Source: Silicimonas sp. (lineage in GTDB: Bacteria > Pseudomonadota > Alphaproteobacteria > Rhodobacterales > Rhodobacteraceae). Taken from it: 36,392 nt of DNA. This document shows positions 8,870-16,070 of this stretch, piece after piece. The notes below the pieces were generated by a model that was not told the origin of the DNA, did not search any database, and saw only the letters and a program-made list of their open reading frames with translations. The stretch covers positions 1 to 36,392 of the forward strand of contig JAJEAC010000162.1 in assembly GCA_022824315.1 (NCBI GenBank), read 5' to 3'. Positions within the stretch are counted from its first letter, which is position 1; each line of letters begins with the position of its first letter. Position numbers and translations under genes: made by a program.

Positions 8870-9877
8870 ATGAGCCTGCATCTCGAATTCTTCGAAGACA
8901 CCGCCCGGTTTTGCTACCCGCCGGAACACGACACGTGCCTGGAGGAGTTCCAGCGGCTTCTCGACCGACACCGGTCCGGCCAGATCGGCGAGAAACGCTG
9001 CATCGACTCGCTGCGGGGCCTCGCCGAACGGCATCCGTGGTTCGTCGACGCCCATGTGCACATCGGCAACATCCTGCTGGAAGGGGGCAAGCCCAAACGC
9101 GCGCACGACGCGTTCCTGGCCGGATTCTCGATCTGCGAAGCGGCCATCCCCCCGGGCTACGCCGACCTCATCGAGTGGAATTGCCTGGACAACAGGCCGT
9201 TCTTCCGTGCCGCGCACGGCCTCGTGCTTTGCCACCTGCATTTCGGCGCGTGGAACGAGGCCGTCGACCAAATGAACGCGATGCTCGTCTGGAACCCAAG
9301 GGACAACCAGGGCATCCGCTGCCTGCTCGGCTCCGCCCTCCTGCGTGCCGGCAGGCTGGACGAGGCGCGCGCGCTTCTGGTCGAGTTCCGGCACGAGGAG
9401 CCGTCGTTGCAGTATGAGCTGGGTCTCCTGCGGCTGGTCGAGGGAGAGCACGTCGCGGCTGCGACGTGCCTGCGGCACGGTTTCGTCGAGAACCGCTACA
9501 TCGCGGAGATGATCTGCGGAACGCCAGACCCGCTTCCGGTCCCGATGTGGCACGGCTCGAATTTCGCCGAGCCGGACTGCGCGAAGAGCTACGTCAAGCT
9601 GTTCGGCGACCTGTGGAAGGAGACGCCCGATGCGGTCGCGTTCGTGCGCTGGCTCCACACCCATCCGAAGGTCATGGAGGACCGCGCGGCCATCTTCGAG
9701 TGCCGGGAGGCGCTGCTGTGGAAGCGCGACGCCGAGGTCCGCAGGACCGTTGCCGACCGCCTCCGCTTCCTCACGGAATCCATCGACGGCAGCCTTTCGG
9801 ACACGATCGTGATCGAGCGCATCGACATGCACGGCGTCAGGACATGGCCATGGCTCCACCACTCCTTGCAGGCATGA
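8870..9877 (+). CDS. TPR protein with ST7-like motif
   Basis: 335 aa from ATG 8870, with GGAGGG (8861-8866) as a good ribosome binding site. Residues 40-90 form TPR-like helix pairs (GLAERHPWFVDAHVHIGNIL). Residues ~101-160 contain the diagnostic ST7-like block IEWNCLDNRPFFRAAHGLVL and then WNPRDNQGIRCLLGSALL, followed by another TPR-like helix pair. The C-terminal ~120 residues are unassigned. TPR/ST7 proteins are scaffolds for protein-protein contact; no catalytic motif is seen. The broken large gene at 1009-3330 shares this motif, so it may be a distant relative. The gene is transcribed divergently from NYN-LOTUS and ends 51 bp from the second DUF6429 remnant. Confidence 0.75.
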   Translation: MSLHLEFFEDTARFCYPPEHDTCLEEFQRLLDRHRSGQIGEKRCIDSLRGLAERHPWFVDAHVHIGNILLEGGKPKRAHDAFLAGFSICEAAIPPGYADLIEWNCLDNRPFFRAAHGLVLCHLHFGAWNEAVDQMNAMLVWNPRDNQGIRCLLGSALLRAGRLDEARALLVEFRHEEPSLQYELGLLRLVEGEHVAAATCLRHGFVENRYIAEMICGTPDPLPVPMWHGSNFAEPDCAKSYVKLFGDLWKETPDAVAFVRWLHTHPKVMEDRAAIFECREALLWKRDAEVRRTVADRLRFLTESIDGSLSDTIVIERIDMHGVRTWPWLHHSLQA

Positions 9878-9928
9878 CGCCCCGGTGCACCGGGATAATC
9901 CGGAGGACCGGCCGAATACCCCGTTCGT

Positions 9929-10178
9929 TCAGGCGCAGTCCCTGATCAGCCGTCGGCAGGCCGCTTCGGCCCGGGCAAGGCCATCGTCGGTCAGGTGAAC
10001 GGATTTCGCCCTGGTCGCCGGATCGGGGACGAGACCGCTTTCGTGAGGCCTGTCCGTGGCTTCCCGATCGAGGGACCTTCCACGCACCGACGACCGACCT
10101 CTCGCCCGCACTGCCCGCTGAGCGAAACAGCGCCTCCGGCCTGGCAAGCTTCGCCTCCAGATGCCTGTCCCCGTTCAA
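9929..10178 (-). pseudogene. Copy B of the partner/DUF6429 pair: fused remnant with internal deletion
   Basis: About 10178 to 10100 encodes the first ~25 residues of the partner protein (NGDRHLEAKLARPEALFRSA then GSAGERS), with TTG where copy A has ATG. This joins directly to the C-terminal half of DUF6429 (AWK | SLDREATDRPHESGLVPDPA, then TRAKSVHLTDDGLARAEAAC) ending at 9929. The rest of the partner gene and the DUF6429 N-terminus are missing, a deletion of roughly 430 bp or more compared with copy A (4649-5336). One further frame change lies between AWK and SLDREA. Neither protein can be made intact, so this is a relic of a duplicated module. Confidence 0.75.
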
Positions 10179-10598
10179 GGCTCTCCGCAGGACCGATTCG
10201 TCTCCGGCGCAGCATGTCCGAATGTCGACTCGCATGCCTATCGGGTTCCGGATCGCGCCAGGACAGGGCGGCCGGAGCCATGTCGCGCCCGAAGGAGCGA
10301 TTTGCGGCCAGTCCTCGCGGGCGCGACATGCCCGGATTCCCCTGGGACCGAGCCCCGTTCCGGCCACGTCGCCCCCCCTTATGCGCGACCGGCTGCGGAC
10401 GGTGCGGGAATGTCCGTCTCCCGGCCCGTCGAAACCGTTCGGCTCCCGCCCGGACGCGCTTGCATGCCGGACTCCAGGCAACGACCGGGTGCCGCGTCTC
10501 AGAGGCTGAATCAGAATACCGTATATTGTATTAAAATCCGATTTATCCGGGGTTTGATAACAATATATTGTGCATAGACCGGACTTTTGGTCAAGCTC
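10179..10598. other. Intergenic region with an AT-rich patch
   Basis: 420 bp. The part next to the remnant (10179-10225) matches the upstream region of copy A. The remainder up to 10505 has no supported gene. Positions 10506-10580 are strikingly AT-rich for this sequence and hold the inverted repeat listed separately. Confidence 0.5.
10522..10567. repeat. AT-rich inverted repeat, possible recombination site
   Basis: TATATTGT (10522-10529) and ACAATATA (10560-10567) are perfect inverted arms 30 bp apart. The right arm sits in the palindrome CAATATATTG (10561-10570). The string TGATAACAATAT here resembles TGATAAACAATAT at 14274-14286, upstream of the integrases. Confidence 0.4.
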
Positions 10599-10840
10599 TC
10601 AGTGCATCGGCGCGTCCAGCGACAATGCCGAGTCGAGCTCGATCGCGTCCAGCTGCTCGTCGAGCGCCTCGATCATCTCCATCGCGCGCTCGCGGACCTC
10701 GTCGCGGGTTCCGGCATCCATGTCCCGCAGGTTCCCCCGCAGTCCAGCGCGGACACGAGCTTCGTCAACGCGACGAAGACGATCTGCGCGGCATTCGGGT
10801 CAACCATGAAGCCGACCAGCGGCGTCACGTCATCCTCCAT
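10599..10840 (-). pseudogene. Small acidic protein, frameshifted in a G5 run
   Basis: ATG 10840 follows AAGGA with 9-bp spacing. The first frame reads MEDDVTPLVGFMVDPNAAQI and then VFVALTKLVSALDCGG; after the run of five C on the plus strand (10734-10738) the frame must shift to give NLRDMDAGTRDEVRERAMEM and then IEALDEQLDAIELDSAL, ending at 10599. With one extra G the product would be 80 aa. The repaired protein is acidic and helical. I do not recognise it. The homopolymer location makes either a replication slip or a base-calling error plausible. Confidence 0.5.
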
Positions 10841-11103
10841 CGGCAGGTGTCCTTGCGTTGACTCGCGCGATAGCGAGGGTGATCCGTCCATGTGACCTGG
10901 TTGCACCCATTTGCCCGTCCCGTGCTTGCATGGCCGCCGTCGTGGCCTGTCCCGATGCCGCGCCTTGCTCCTGTCCGCAGTCCGGCACGTATTCGGCGAT
11001 CTGTTGAATCGTGTCAATCGGCGCATGACGCCACGTCCATCCGCCTGCCGGCGCCGGAAATCCGGCTTGACCTGCACCGCATCGCCAGCTGCGCGACCGC
11101 CGT

Positions 11104-11178
11104 GCGGGTGCAGCTCAGTGGCAGGGGACGGGCCATCCAGGATCGAGACGGGGGTTCGATTCCCGCCCATCCGCTCCA
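11104..11178 (+). tRNA. Degenerate tRNA-Gly (TCC)-like sequence
   Basis: The 75-nt span has a 7-bp acceptor stem (GCGGGTG with CATCCGC, one G-U), discriminator T and encoded CCA. It has a D-arm starting GCTCAGTGG, a T-loop TTCGATT, and a loop CATCCAG that places TCC at the anticodon (glycine). It departs from a working tRNA in several ways: A instead of T at position 33, a G-A mismatch in the anticodon stem, a G-G pair closing the D-stem, a G-G mismatch in the T-stem, and one extra C between T-stem and acceptor. It is therefore most likely a decayed tRNA gene or tRNA-derived attachment site rather than a functional gene. It lies 8 bp from the end of the zinc-ribbon gene and ~540 bp from the integrases. 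Confidence 0.5.
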
Positions 11179-11185
11179 GCCCCGT

Positions 11186-11545
11186 TCAGCCGATCCAGCG
11201 CACCTCCCGGATGCGCCGCGCGCCGCAGGCGCCGCACGTCATCGAGGCGGCGGCATCCTGAACGCGGGCATCCTCCCCGTGCCGGGCGACGAGGGCCGAG
11301 ACCGGAACGTCGCACGAATGCCCGCAGCCGCACGTAATCCGGCGCCTGCCGTCGCGAAAATGGCCCAGGCGCCGACCCTCGCATCGCATCTCCGGTCCTG
11401 CGCGAGAGGCTGCGACCGGCGTTCCGGTTCCGGCCGGAGAATGCTTGGGCGGAGCCTTGCCTTCGGGCTTCCGGGCCGCCTGCGGGATCGGGGCCGAAGA
11501 CCGGAACCGGTCTGACGGCAGCTTGCGTGACGCGCCGGCCGGCAT
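11186..11545 (-). CDS. Zinc-ribbon protein, copy B
   Basis: 119 aa from ATG 11545. A basic, probably disordered N-terminal ~55 residues is followed by EGRRLGHFRDG and a zinc ribbon with Cys72 and Cys74 (TCGCGHSCDVPV) and Cys104 and Cys107 (MTCGACGARRIREVRW). It is a clear paralogue of 5664-6047, with near-identical spacing between the cysteine pairs. Family unknown; nucleic-acid binding is inference. It sits between the degenerate tRNA and the integrases, so it may be part of the mobile element. Confidence 0.65.
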   Translation of the reverse strand: MPAGASRKLPSDRFRSSAPIPQAARKPEGKAPPKHSPAGTGTPVAASRAGPEMRCEGRRLGHFRDGRRRITCGCGHSCDVPVSALVARHGEDARVQDAAASMTCGACGARRIREVRWIG

Positions 11546-11719
11546 CGAACGCCTTGGTCGTTACGCCATCCGAACCCCTCTCCCAAGCGTCTCCTGACAG
11601 TGACGCCTGCAGGCCGGAAGACCTCGTCCAGCGTGCCGATCACCTTTCGACCGAACGACACATGCCGCCGGAGGGCGGAAGCAACCGCCCGAACGGCCGT
11701 CAGGCCCGCCGAGGCCCGG

Positions 11720-12931
11720 TCAATCCGAGGCGCCCGGTTCGGCAGCCTCGCAGTCGACGAGGAAGTCGGCGGCGATGCTGTCCGACACGCGAACCGCCGC
11801 GTCCCGGACAGAATCCTGCGCCAGGTGGGCGTATCTCGCGGTCGTTTCCAGTTCCGAATGACCAAGCAGGCGACCTATCATCGGAAGGCTCTCCCCCAGC
11901 GCAAGCGCCCGGGAGGCGTACGAGTGACGCATGTCGTGAATGCGCATGTCCTCAAGACCCGCGCGGGTGCACACGATGGCCCAGGGGCCGTTCAGGTTGC
12001 GCAGAGGTTTGCCCGGCACCCTCCCAGGAATGACATGGGGGTTGCCCTTGACACGCTGAATCCGCGACAGCACCGACACCGCCTCCGGCGACAGGACGAT
12101 GGTCCGGGGACCGGTCTTGCTGTCGCTCAAGCGCAGCTCGCCGACATCCATGTCCACCTCGTCCCAGCGGAGGTTCAGGATCTCCCCCTTGCGGCAGCCC
12201 GTCAGAAGCAGAAGCCGCATCGCGGCCACCGCGTTCGCGGAGACGCCCTCGCAGCCCTCCGCCTCGTCCAGGACCGTCCCGAGGCGGCGGAACTCCGCGT
12301 CGGTCAGGAACCGTTCCCGTCGGCGCTGACGGTGCCGGACCACAAGGCGGCACGGATTGCTGCCCTCCGGGATCCGGCCACGGTCCTCCGCCGCGCCGTA
12401 GATGCGCGACAGGAATTCCACCGTCCGGTTCGCCGCCGCCGGACGATCGCTCAGCCGGTGATGGAGATCCGTCACCTCCCGCAGCGAGACCGCAAGAGCG
12501 GGGCGGTCGCCGAGCGCCGGGATGATGTGCTTGCGAACGACCGACCTGAAGGTCTCGATGGTCGAGGGCTTGCAGCGCACCTCGACATGCTCCGCCACGT
12601 AGAGCTCGGCGAGATCGGCGACCGTGGGTCCCCCCGCCAGCCGAACCGCTGGCGGCTCGGGAACCGGATCCTCGCCCGCCTTGATCCGCGCGATCACCAG
12701 CGCCGCCCGGCGGCGCGCCTCCTCGGGCGTGAGAACCCCGTGAACGCCAAGCGTGACCCGCGTCGCCGCCGCGCCCCGCGCCCGGCTCTGGGCGACGTAG
12801 ACCTTCCGGCCCGACGGATGCACCCGAACGCCGAACCCGTGCAGGTCCCGGTCCCAGAATGTCGTGTCCCGGTCGGTCTCCAGCGACGCAACCGTCTTCC
12901 GCGATATCGTCCTGTTCCGCAATCGCGCCAT
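11720..12931 (-). CDS. Tyrosine recombinase/integrase 1
   Basis: 403 aa from ATG 12931, which starts one base after the stop of the upstream integrase (TGACATG), so translation is probably coupled. The N-terminal ~90 residues are an Arm/DUF4102-type DNA-binding domain (FWDRDLHGFGVRVHPSGRK), residues ~105-190 a core-binding SAM-like domain, and the C-terminus the catalytic domain. All catalytic residues are visible: Arg247 in TGCRKGEI, Lys272, His332 and Arg335 in HDMRHSYASR, His358 in LLGHSELETT, and Tyr367. It is closely similar to its neighbour (about half of positions identical by eye). It should catalyse excision or integration of the surrounding element. Confidence 0.93.
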   Translation of the reverse strand: MARLRNRTISRKTVASLETDRDTTFWDRDLHGFGVRVHPSGRKVYVAQSRARGAAATRVTLGVHGVLTPEEARRRAALVIARIKAGEDPVPEPPAVRLAGGPTVADLAELYVAEHVEVRCKPSTIETFRSVVRKHIIPALGDRPALAVSLREVTDLHHRLSDRPAAANRTVEFLSRIYGAAEDRGRIPEGSNPCRLVVRHRQRRRERFLTDAEFRRLGTVLDEAEGCEGVSANAVAAMRLLLLTGCRKGEILNLRWDEVDMDVGELRLSDSKTGPRTIVLSPEAVSVLSRIQRVKGNPHVIPGRVPGKPLRNLNGPWAIVCTRAGLEDMRIHDMRHSYASRALALGESLPMIGRLLGHSELETTARYAHLAQDSVRDAAVRVSDSIAADFLVDCEAAEPGASD

Positions 12932-12932
12932 G

Positions 12933-14123
12933 TCAGGCCGCCTCCCCGTCACGTCCGTTCAGGATGTCCGCCCCGATGCTGCCGCCGACCCTCGCCGCCG
13001 ACGCCCGCTCTGTGTCGCGCTCGAGGTGAGCGTATCTTGCGGTCGTCTTCACCTTGCCATGACCGAGGAGATGGCCGATCATCGGCAGGCTCTCGCCCAC
13101 CGCCAGCGCCCGGGAGGCGTACGAATGCCGAAGATCGTGAATGCGCACATCATCCAGTCCGGCGAGAGGCCTGAGCCTCAGCCAGACATGGTCGACGCCC
13201 TTGAAATGCCCGCCCGACTTCTGCCCGGCAATCACCCACGGGGAGCCGTCGGCACGCTCGATGCCCGACAGCACCCACTCAATGGCCGGGGTCAGCGGCA
13301 CCCGCCTTGGTCCCGTCTTGCCGTCCCGGATCCGGATCTCGCCCGCCGTGCGGTCGATGTCGTCCCACCGCAGCGTGACGATCTCGTTCCTGCGGCACCC
13401 CGTCAACGCGAGAAGACGGATCGCCGCGATCCCCGACGGCAGGCACCTGCCGTCCGCCTCCGCCTTGGCGAGAACCCGTCCCAGCCGACGGTACTCCTCC
13501 GGCGACAGGAACCGCTCGCGCCCCTCCGTGCGGTAGCGGCGCACCAACCGGCACGGGTTCCGCCGGGGCGGAGTCATGCCCCAGGCCTCGGCCAGGCGGA
13601 ACATCTTCGCAAGGACGTCGACCGTCCTGTTGGCCTGGCTGGGCCTGTCCCGCAGGGAGAGATGCAGGTCCGCGACATGCGACCGCTCCACCGCCGAGAC
13701 CTTCATCCCGCCCAGCGCGGGCAGGATGTGGAGATCCACCGTCCGGCGGAACGTCTCGAAAGTCCCCGGCTTGCAGTTCTTCGCGACGTGCATCTCCATG
13801 TAGCGTTCCGCCAGTTCGGCCATGGTCGGCTCCGGCGCAGGCGGCTTCGGGAACGGCTCCTCGCCGCGCCTGATCCGGTCGATGACCTCAGCCGCCGCGC
13901 GCCGCGCCGCCTCCGCGGTCATCTTCCCGTGCCGCCCGACCGTGACCCGTTTCAGCCGCCCGCCGGGACCGCGCGTCTGGACCACGTAGGCCTTGCGGCC
14001 GCTGGCGTGGACGCGGACGCCGAAACCGCGCAAAACCCGGTCCCAGAAAACGGCGTCGCCCTTGTCCACGGACAGCGCGTCGATCGTCCGCTTGGTGATC
14101 CTGATGCCGTCTTCTCGCCCCAT
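12933..14123 (-). CDS. Tyrosine recombinase/integrase 2
   Basis: 396 aa from ATG 14123, preceded by GGGGAGCGAGG; an in-frame ATG at 14177 is an alternative with a weaker site. Domain order is as in integrase 1: arm-binding (FWDRVLRGFGVRVHASGRK), SAM-like core-binding (~100-190), catalytic. The catalytic set is complete: Arg244 (TGCRRNEI), Lys269, His329/Arg332 (HDLRHSYASR), His355 (LLGHGKVKTT), Tyr364. It is the promoter-proximal gene of the pair. Two full-length recombinases in tandem suggest either duplication or a heterodimeric recombinase like XerC/XerD. Confidence 0.93.
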   Translation of the reverse strand: MGREDGIRITKRTIDALSVDKGDAVFWDRVLRGFGVRVHASGRKAYVVQTRGPGGRLKRVTVGRHGKMTAEAARRAAAEVIDRIRRGEEPFPKPPAPEPTMAELAERYMEMHVAKNCKPGTFETFRRTVDLHILPALGGMKVSAVERSHVADLHLSLRDRPSQANRTVDVLAKMFRLAEAWGMTPPRRNPCRLVRRYRTEGRERFLSPEEYRRLGRVLAKAEADGRCLPSGIAAIRLLALTGCRRNEIVTLRWDDIDRTAGEIRIRDGKTGPRRVPLTPAIEWVLSGIERADGSPWVIAGQKSGGHFKGVDHVWLRLRPLAGLDDVRIHDLRHSYASRALAVGESLPMIGHLLGHGKVKTTARYAHLERDTERASAARVGGSIGADILNGRDGEAA

Positions 14124-14210
14124 TGGCCTCGCTCCCCGAATTCGTTCGACCGTTTGCAGGCCATCCGTTCCCGTCATCAGATAGGTACCGAACGGCCTCA
14201 TCCCGGATGT

Positions 14211-14240
14211 AGCATATGGCATTCCCTGACCGCGTTGCAA
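14211..14240 (-). promoter_or_regulatory. Candidate sigma-70 promoter for the integrase operon
   Basis: On the minus strand TTGCAA (14240-14235), an 18-bp spacer and TATGCT (14216-14211). It lies 88 bp before ATG 14123 and just upstream of the alternative ATG 14177. Confidence 0.4.
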
Positions 14241-14273
14241 GGGTGAATTTCGACGTACTTGATGGTAACATGC

Positions 14274-14293
14274 TGATAAACAATATTTTATCA
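14274..14293. repeat. AT-rich inverted repeat, possible integrase core site or operator
   Basis: TGATAAA (14274-14280), 6-bp spacer CAATAT, TTTATCA (14287-14293), perfect arms. The geometry (two 7-bp inverted arms, 6-bp spacer) is what tyrosine-recombinase crossover sites look like. It lies between the integrases and the truncated enolase gene and resembles 10555-10570. Confidence 0.45.
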
Positions 14294-14344
14294 TTCTCAT
14301 GTCGCTGGCAGGCGGGCGCTGTCCGCTCAAGGGGAAATTACATT

Positions 14345-14779
14345 ATTTTTGCCATCCGTCCGCTGCATTCCGCGCCCGTAAGCGTGGACGAAAGCCTTGT
14401 GACGCTTCAGGACGCCACCCGCATCGCCCGCGACGGTCTTGCAGAAGTGTTCGGCATCAAGCTCAACCGGGTTGGTGGATTGACCAAGGCTGCGCGCATT
14501 CGCGACGTCGCGCTTGCCCACGGAATTGACATGTTCATCATGGCAACCGGCGGATCGGTGCTGGCCGACGCCGAGGCGCTCCACCTCGCCGCCACGATAC
14601 CGGACGCCCATCGGCTGGCGGTCTGGGCCTGCCAGGACATGTTGACCAAGGACATTGCCCGGGGCCAGGGACCGCGCAACAGGGACGGTCATCTTCATTT
14701 TCCCGAATCGCCGGGTCTTGGCGTTCATCCCGACGAGGCGGCCCTCGGTGAACCGGTTGCCGTCTACGGGCCAACGTGA
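14345..14779 (+). pseudogene. 3' half of an enolase-superfamily (mandelate racemase/MLE) gene
   Basis: From about 14351 the frame reads as the C-terminal half of an MR/MLE enzyme: APVSVDESL (metal-ligand region), FGIKLNRVGGLTKAARIRD (catalytic-strand lysine), then GGSVLADAEALHLAATIPDA and a C-terminal GARN-type tail (DIARGQGPRNRDGH). The N-terminal capping domain and first barrel strands are missing: upstream of ~14345 lies AT-rich, non-homologous DNA. The gene was thus truncated by the accessory region. It ends 112 bp before the intact enolase-superfamily gene and was probably part of the same catabolic locus. Confidence 0.85.
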
Positions 14780-14891
14780 ACGTGCGCCTGCTTGCGATCC
14801 TTGGGCAGGCAACCTGTCTTGCGGGCACCGAGGACTTTCCCGTCGCCCGCTCGCTGCATCGAGATCGTCGTGCGGCAGCAGGAGCGTGACC

Positions 14892-15995
14892 ATGAAGATC
14901 TCCACCATTCGTCTCTGGCACGTGCCGTTGAAGAGCCACGAGGCCTATCACATGGCCGACGGAAAGACCTGCGACACGGTCGAAACCGTGATCCTGGCGC
15001 TCGACACCGACGCGGGCGTCACCGGCTGGGGAGAGACCTGCCCGATCCCCCACTACCTCCCGGCCTACGCGCGTGGCGTTCAGCCAGCGATCGCCGAACT
15101 TGCGCCGATACTGCTCGGCAGCGACCCGATCGGGCCGGAAGCCGTCATGTCGAGAGCCGACACCTGGCTGCAGGGACACGTCTATGCCAAGTCGGCGATC
15201 GACATTGCGCTTTGGGATCTGACGGCGAAGGTCGCCGCCCTGCCCCTCTACCGCGTTCTCGGCGGACGTCAGGCGGAATCGATGCCGCTCTACCATTCCA
15301 TCACCTGCATCGCGCCGGACGACATGGCGCGCATCGCCCGCGAAGCCAAGGCGCAAGGCATCGGGCAATTCCAGGCCAAGCTTGGTGCCTCGGGAGACTG
15401 GCAGACCGATGTCGAGCGGTTGACCGCAGTCCGGAAGGCCGTCGGGCCCGGGCCGCTCGTCTACGGTGACTGGAACATGGGCGCCACATCGCTGGACGCC
15501 ACGCGCGTCGGTCGCGCGGCACGCGACCTGGACATCATGCTTGAGCAGCCGTGCCGTACCATCGCCGATTGCGCCAGGGTTCGCGATGCGACCGGACTTC
15601 CGATGAAACTTGACGAGGCGGCCTTTGACACGAACACCCTTATCGAGGGGCACGCGCGGGCCTGCATGGACGCGGTCGCGCTCAAGCTCTCCAAGTTCGG
15701 CGGCATCTCGGCTTGTCGCACTGCCCGCGACCTCTGCCTGCATTTCGGCGCAAAGGTGTGCATCGAGGACACTTGGGGATCGGACATCACCACTGCCGCC
15801 CTCCTGCATCTGGCGGCCACGACGCCGCCCTCGCGTCTCCTGAACACGTGCGATCTCTCGGGCTATGTCGGCCCGCGCCTTGACCCGAATGCACCGCGCC
15901 GCGAAGGAGGACGCATTGCACCTCCGGAAGGTCCGGGGCTCGGGGTCGAGCCCGAACCGGACATCCTCGGAGATCCGGACCTGACATTGGAGTAG
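14892..15995 (+). CDS. Mandelate racemase/muconate lactonizing family enzyme, possible cis-3-hydroxy-L-proline dehydratase
   Basis: 367 aa; ATG 14892 follows AGGAG. N-terminal capping domain residues 1-120, then the TIM barrel. Catalytic and metal residues are visible: Lys163 (FQAKLG, where the first Lys of the usual KxK is Gln161), Asp193 (YGDWNMG), Glu218 (LEQPC), Asp241 (KLDEAAF) and Lys265 (ALKLSKFGG). The enzyme should abstract an alpha-proton using Mg2+. The sequence type resembles the cis-3-hydroxyproline dehydratase / proline-betaine epimerase branch, but the exact substrate cannot be fixed from sequence. Neighbours are an oxidoreductase and an aminotransferase, pointing to catabolism of an amino acid or amino acid derivative. 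Its C-terminal ~45 codons are duplicated at 17437-17573. Confidence 0.85.
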   Translation: MKISTIRLWHVPLKSHEAYHMADGKTCDTVETVILALDTDAGVTGWGETCPIPHYLPAYARGVQPAIAELAPILLGSDPIGPEAVMSRADTWLQGHVYAKSAIDIALWDLTAKVAALPLYRVLGGRQAESMPLYHSITCIAPDDMARIAREAKAQGIGQFQAKLGASGDWQTDVERLTAVRKAVGPGPLVYGDWNMGATSLDATRVGRAARDLDIMLEQPCRTIADCARVRDATGLPMKLDEAAFDTNTLIEGHARACMDAVALKLSKFGGISACRTARDLCLHFGAKVCIEDTWGSDITTAALLHLAATTPPSRLLNTCDLSGYVGPRLDPNAPRREGGRIAPPEGPGLGVEPEPDILGDPDLTLE

Positions 15996-16011
15996 GACAT
16001 TGACCACGATC
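15861..16011 (+). repeat. Long direct repeat, copy A (enolase 3' end plus aminotransferase start)
   Basis: 151 bp that align with 17437-17586 over their whole length (roughly 75-80% identity by eye). It covers the last ~45 codons of the enolase gene and then GGACATTGACCACGATC, which in copy B is the ribosome binding site and TTG start of the aminotransferase. In copy A that start leads into a frame with stops, a relic. Confidence 0.8.
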
Positions 16012-16070
16012 ACATTCTGCAAAGCTTCACTCAAGCTCGCGAACCGACTGCACGCTCGGAGAAGTCCCGC

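Noticed and set aside
10673..11170. 165-codon minus-strand frame starting MGGNRTPVS
   Set aside because: The start is the antisense of a tRNA T-arm, a common false gene. Only its C-terminal part is real, as the frameshifted gene starting at 10840.
11600..13174. 524-codon plus-strand frame over integrase 1
   Set aside because: It is the shadow of a fully conserved tyrosine recombinase on the minus strand.
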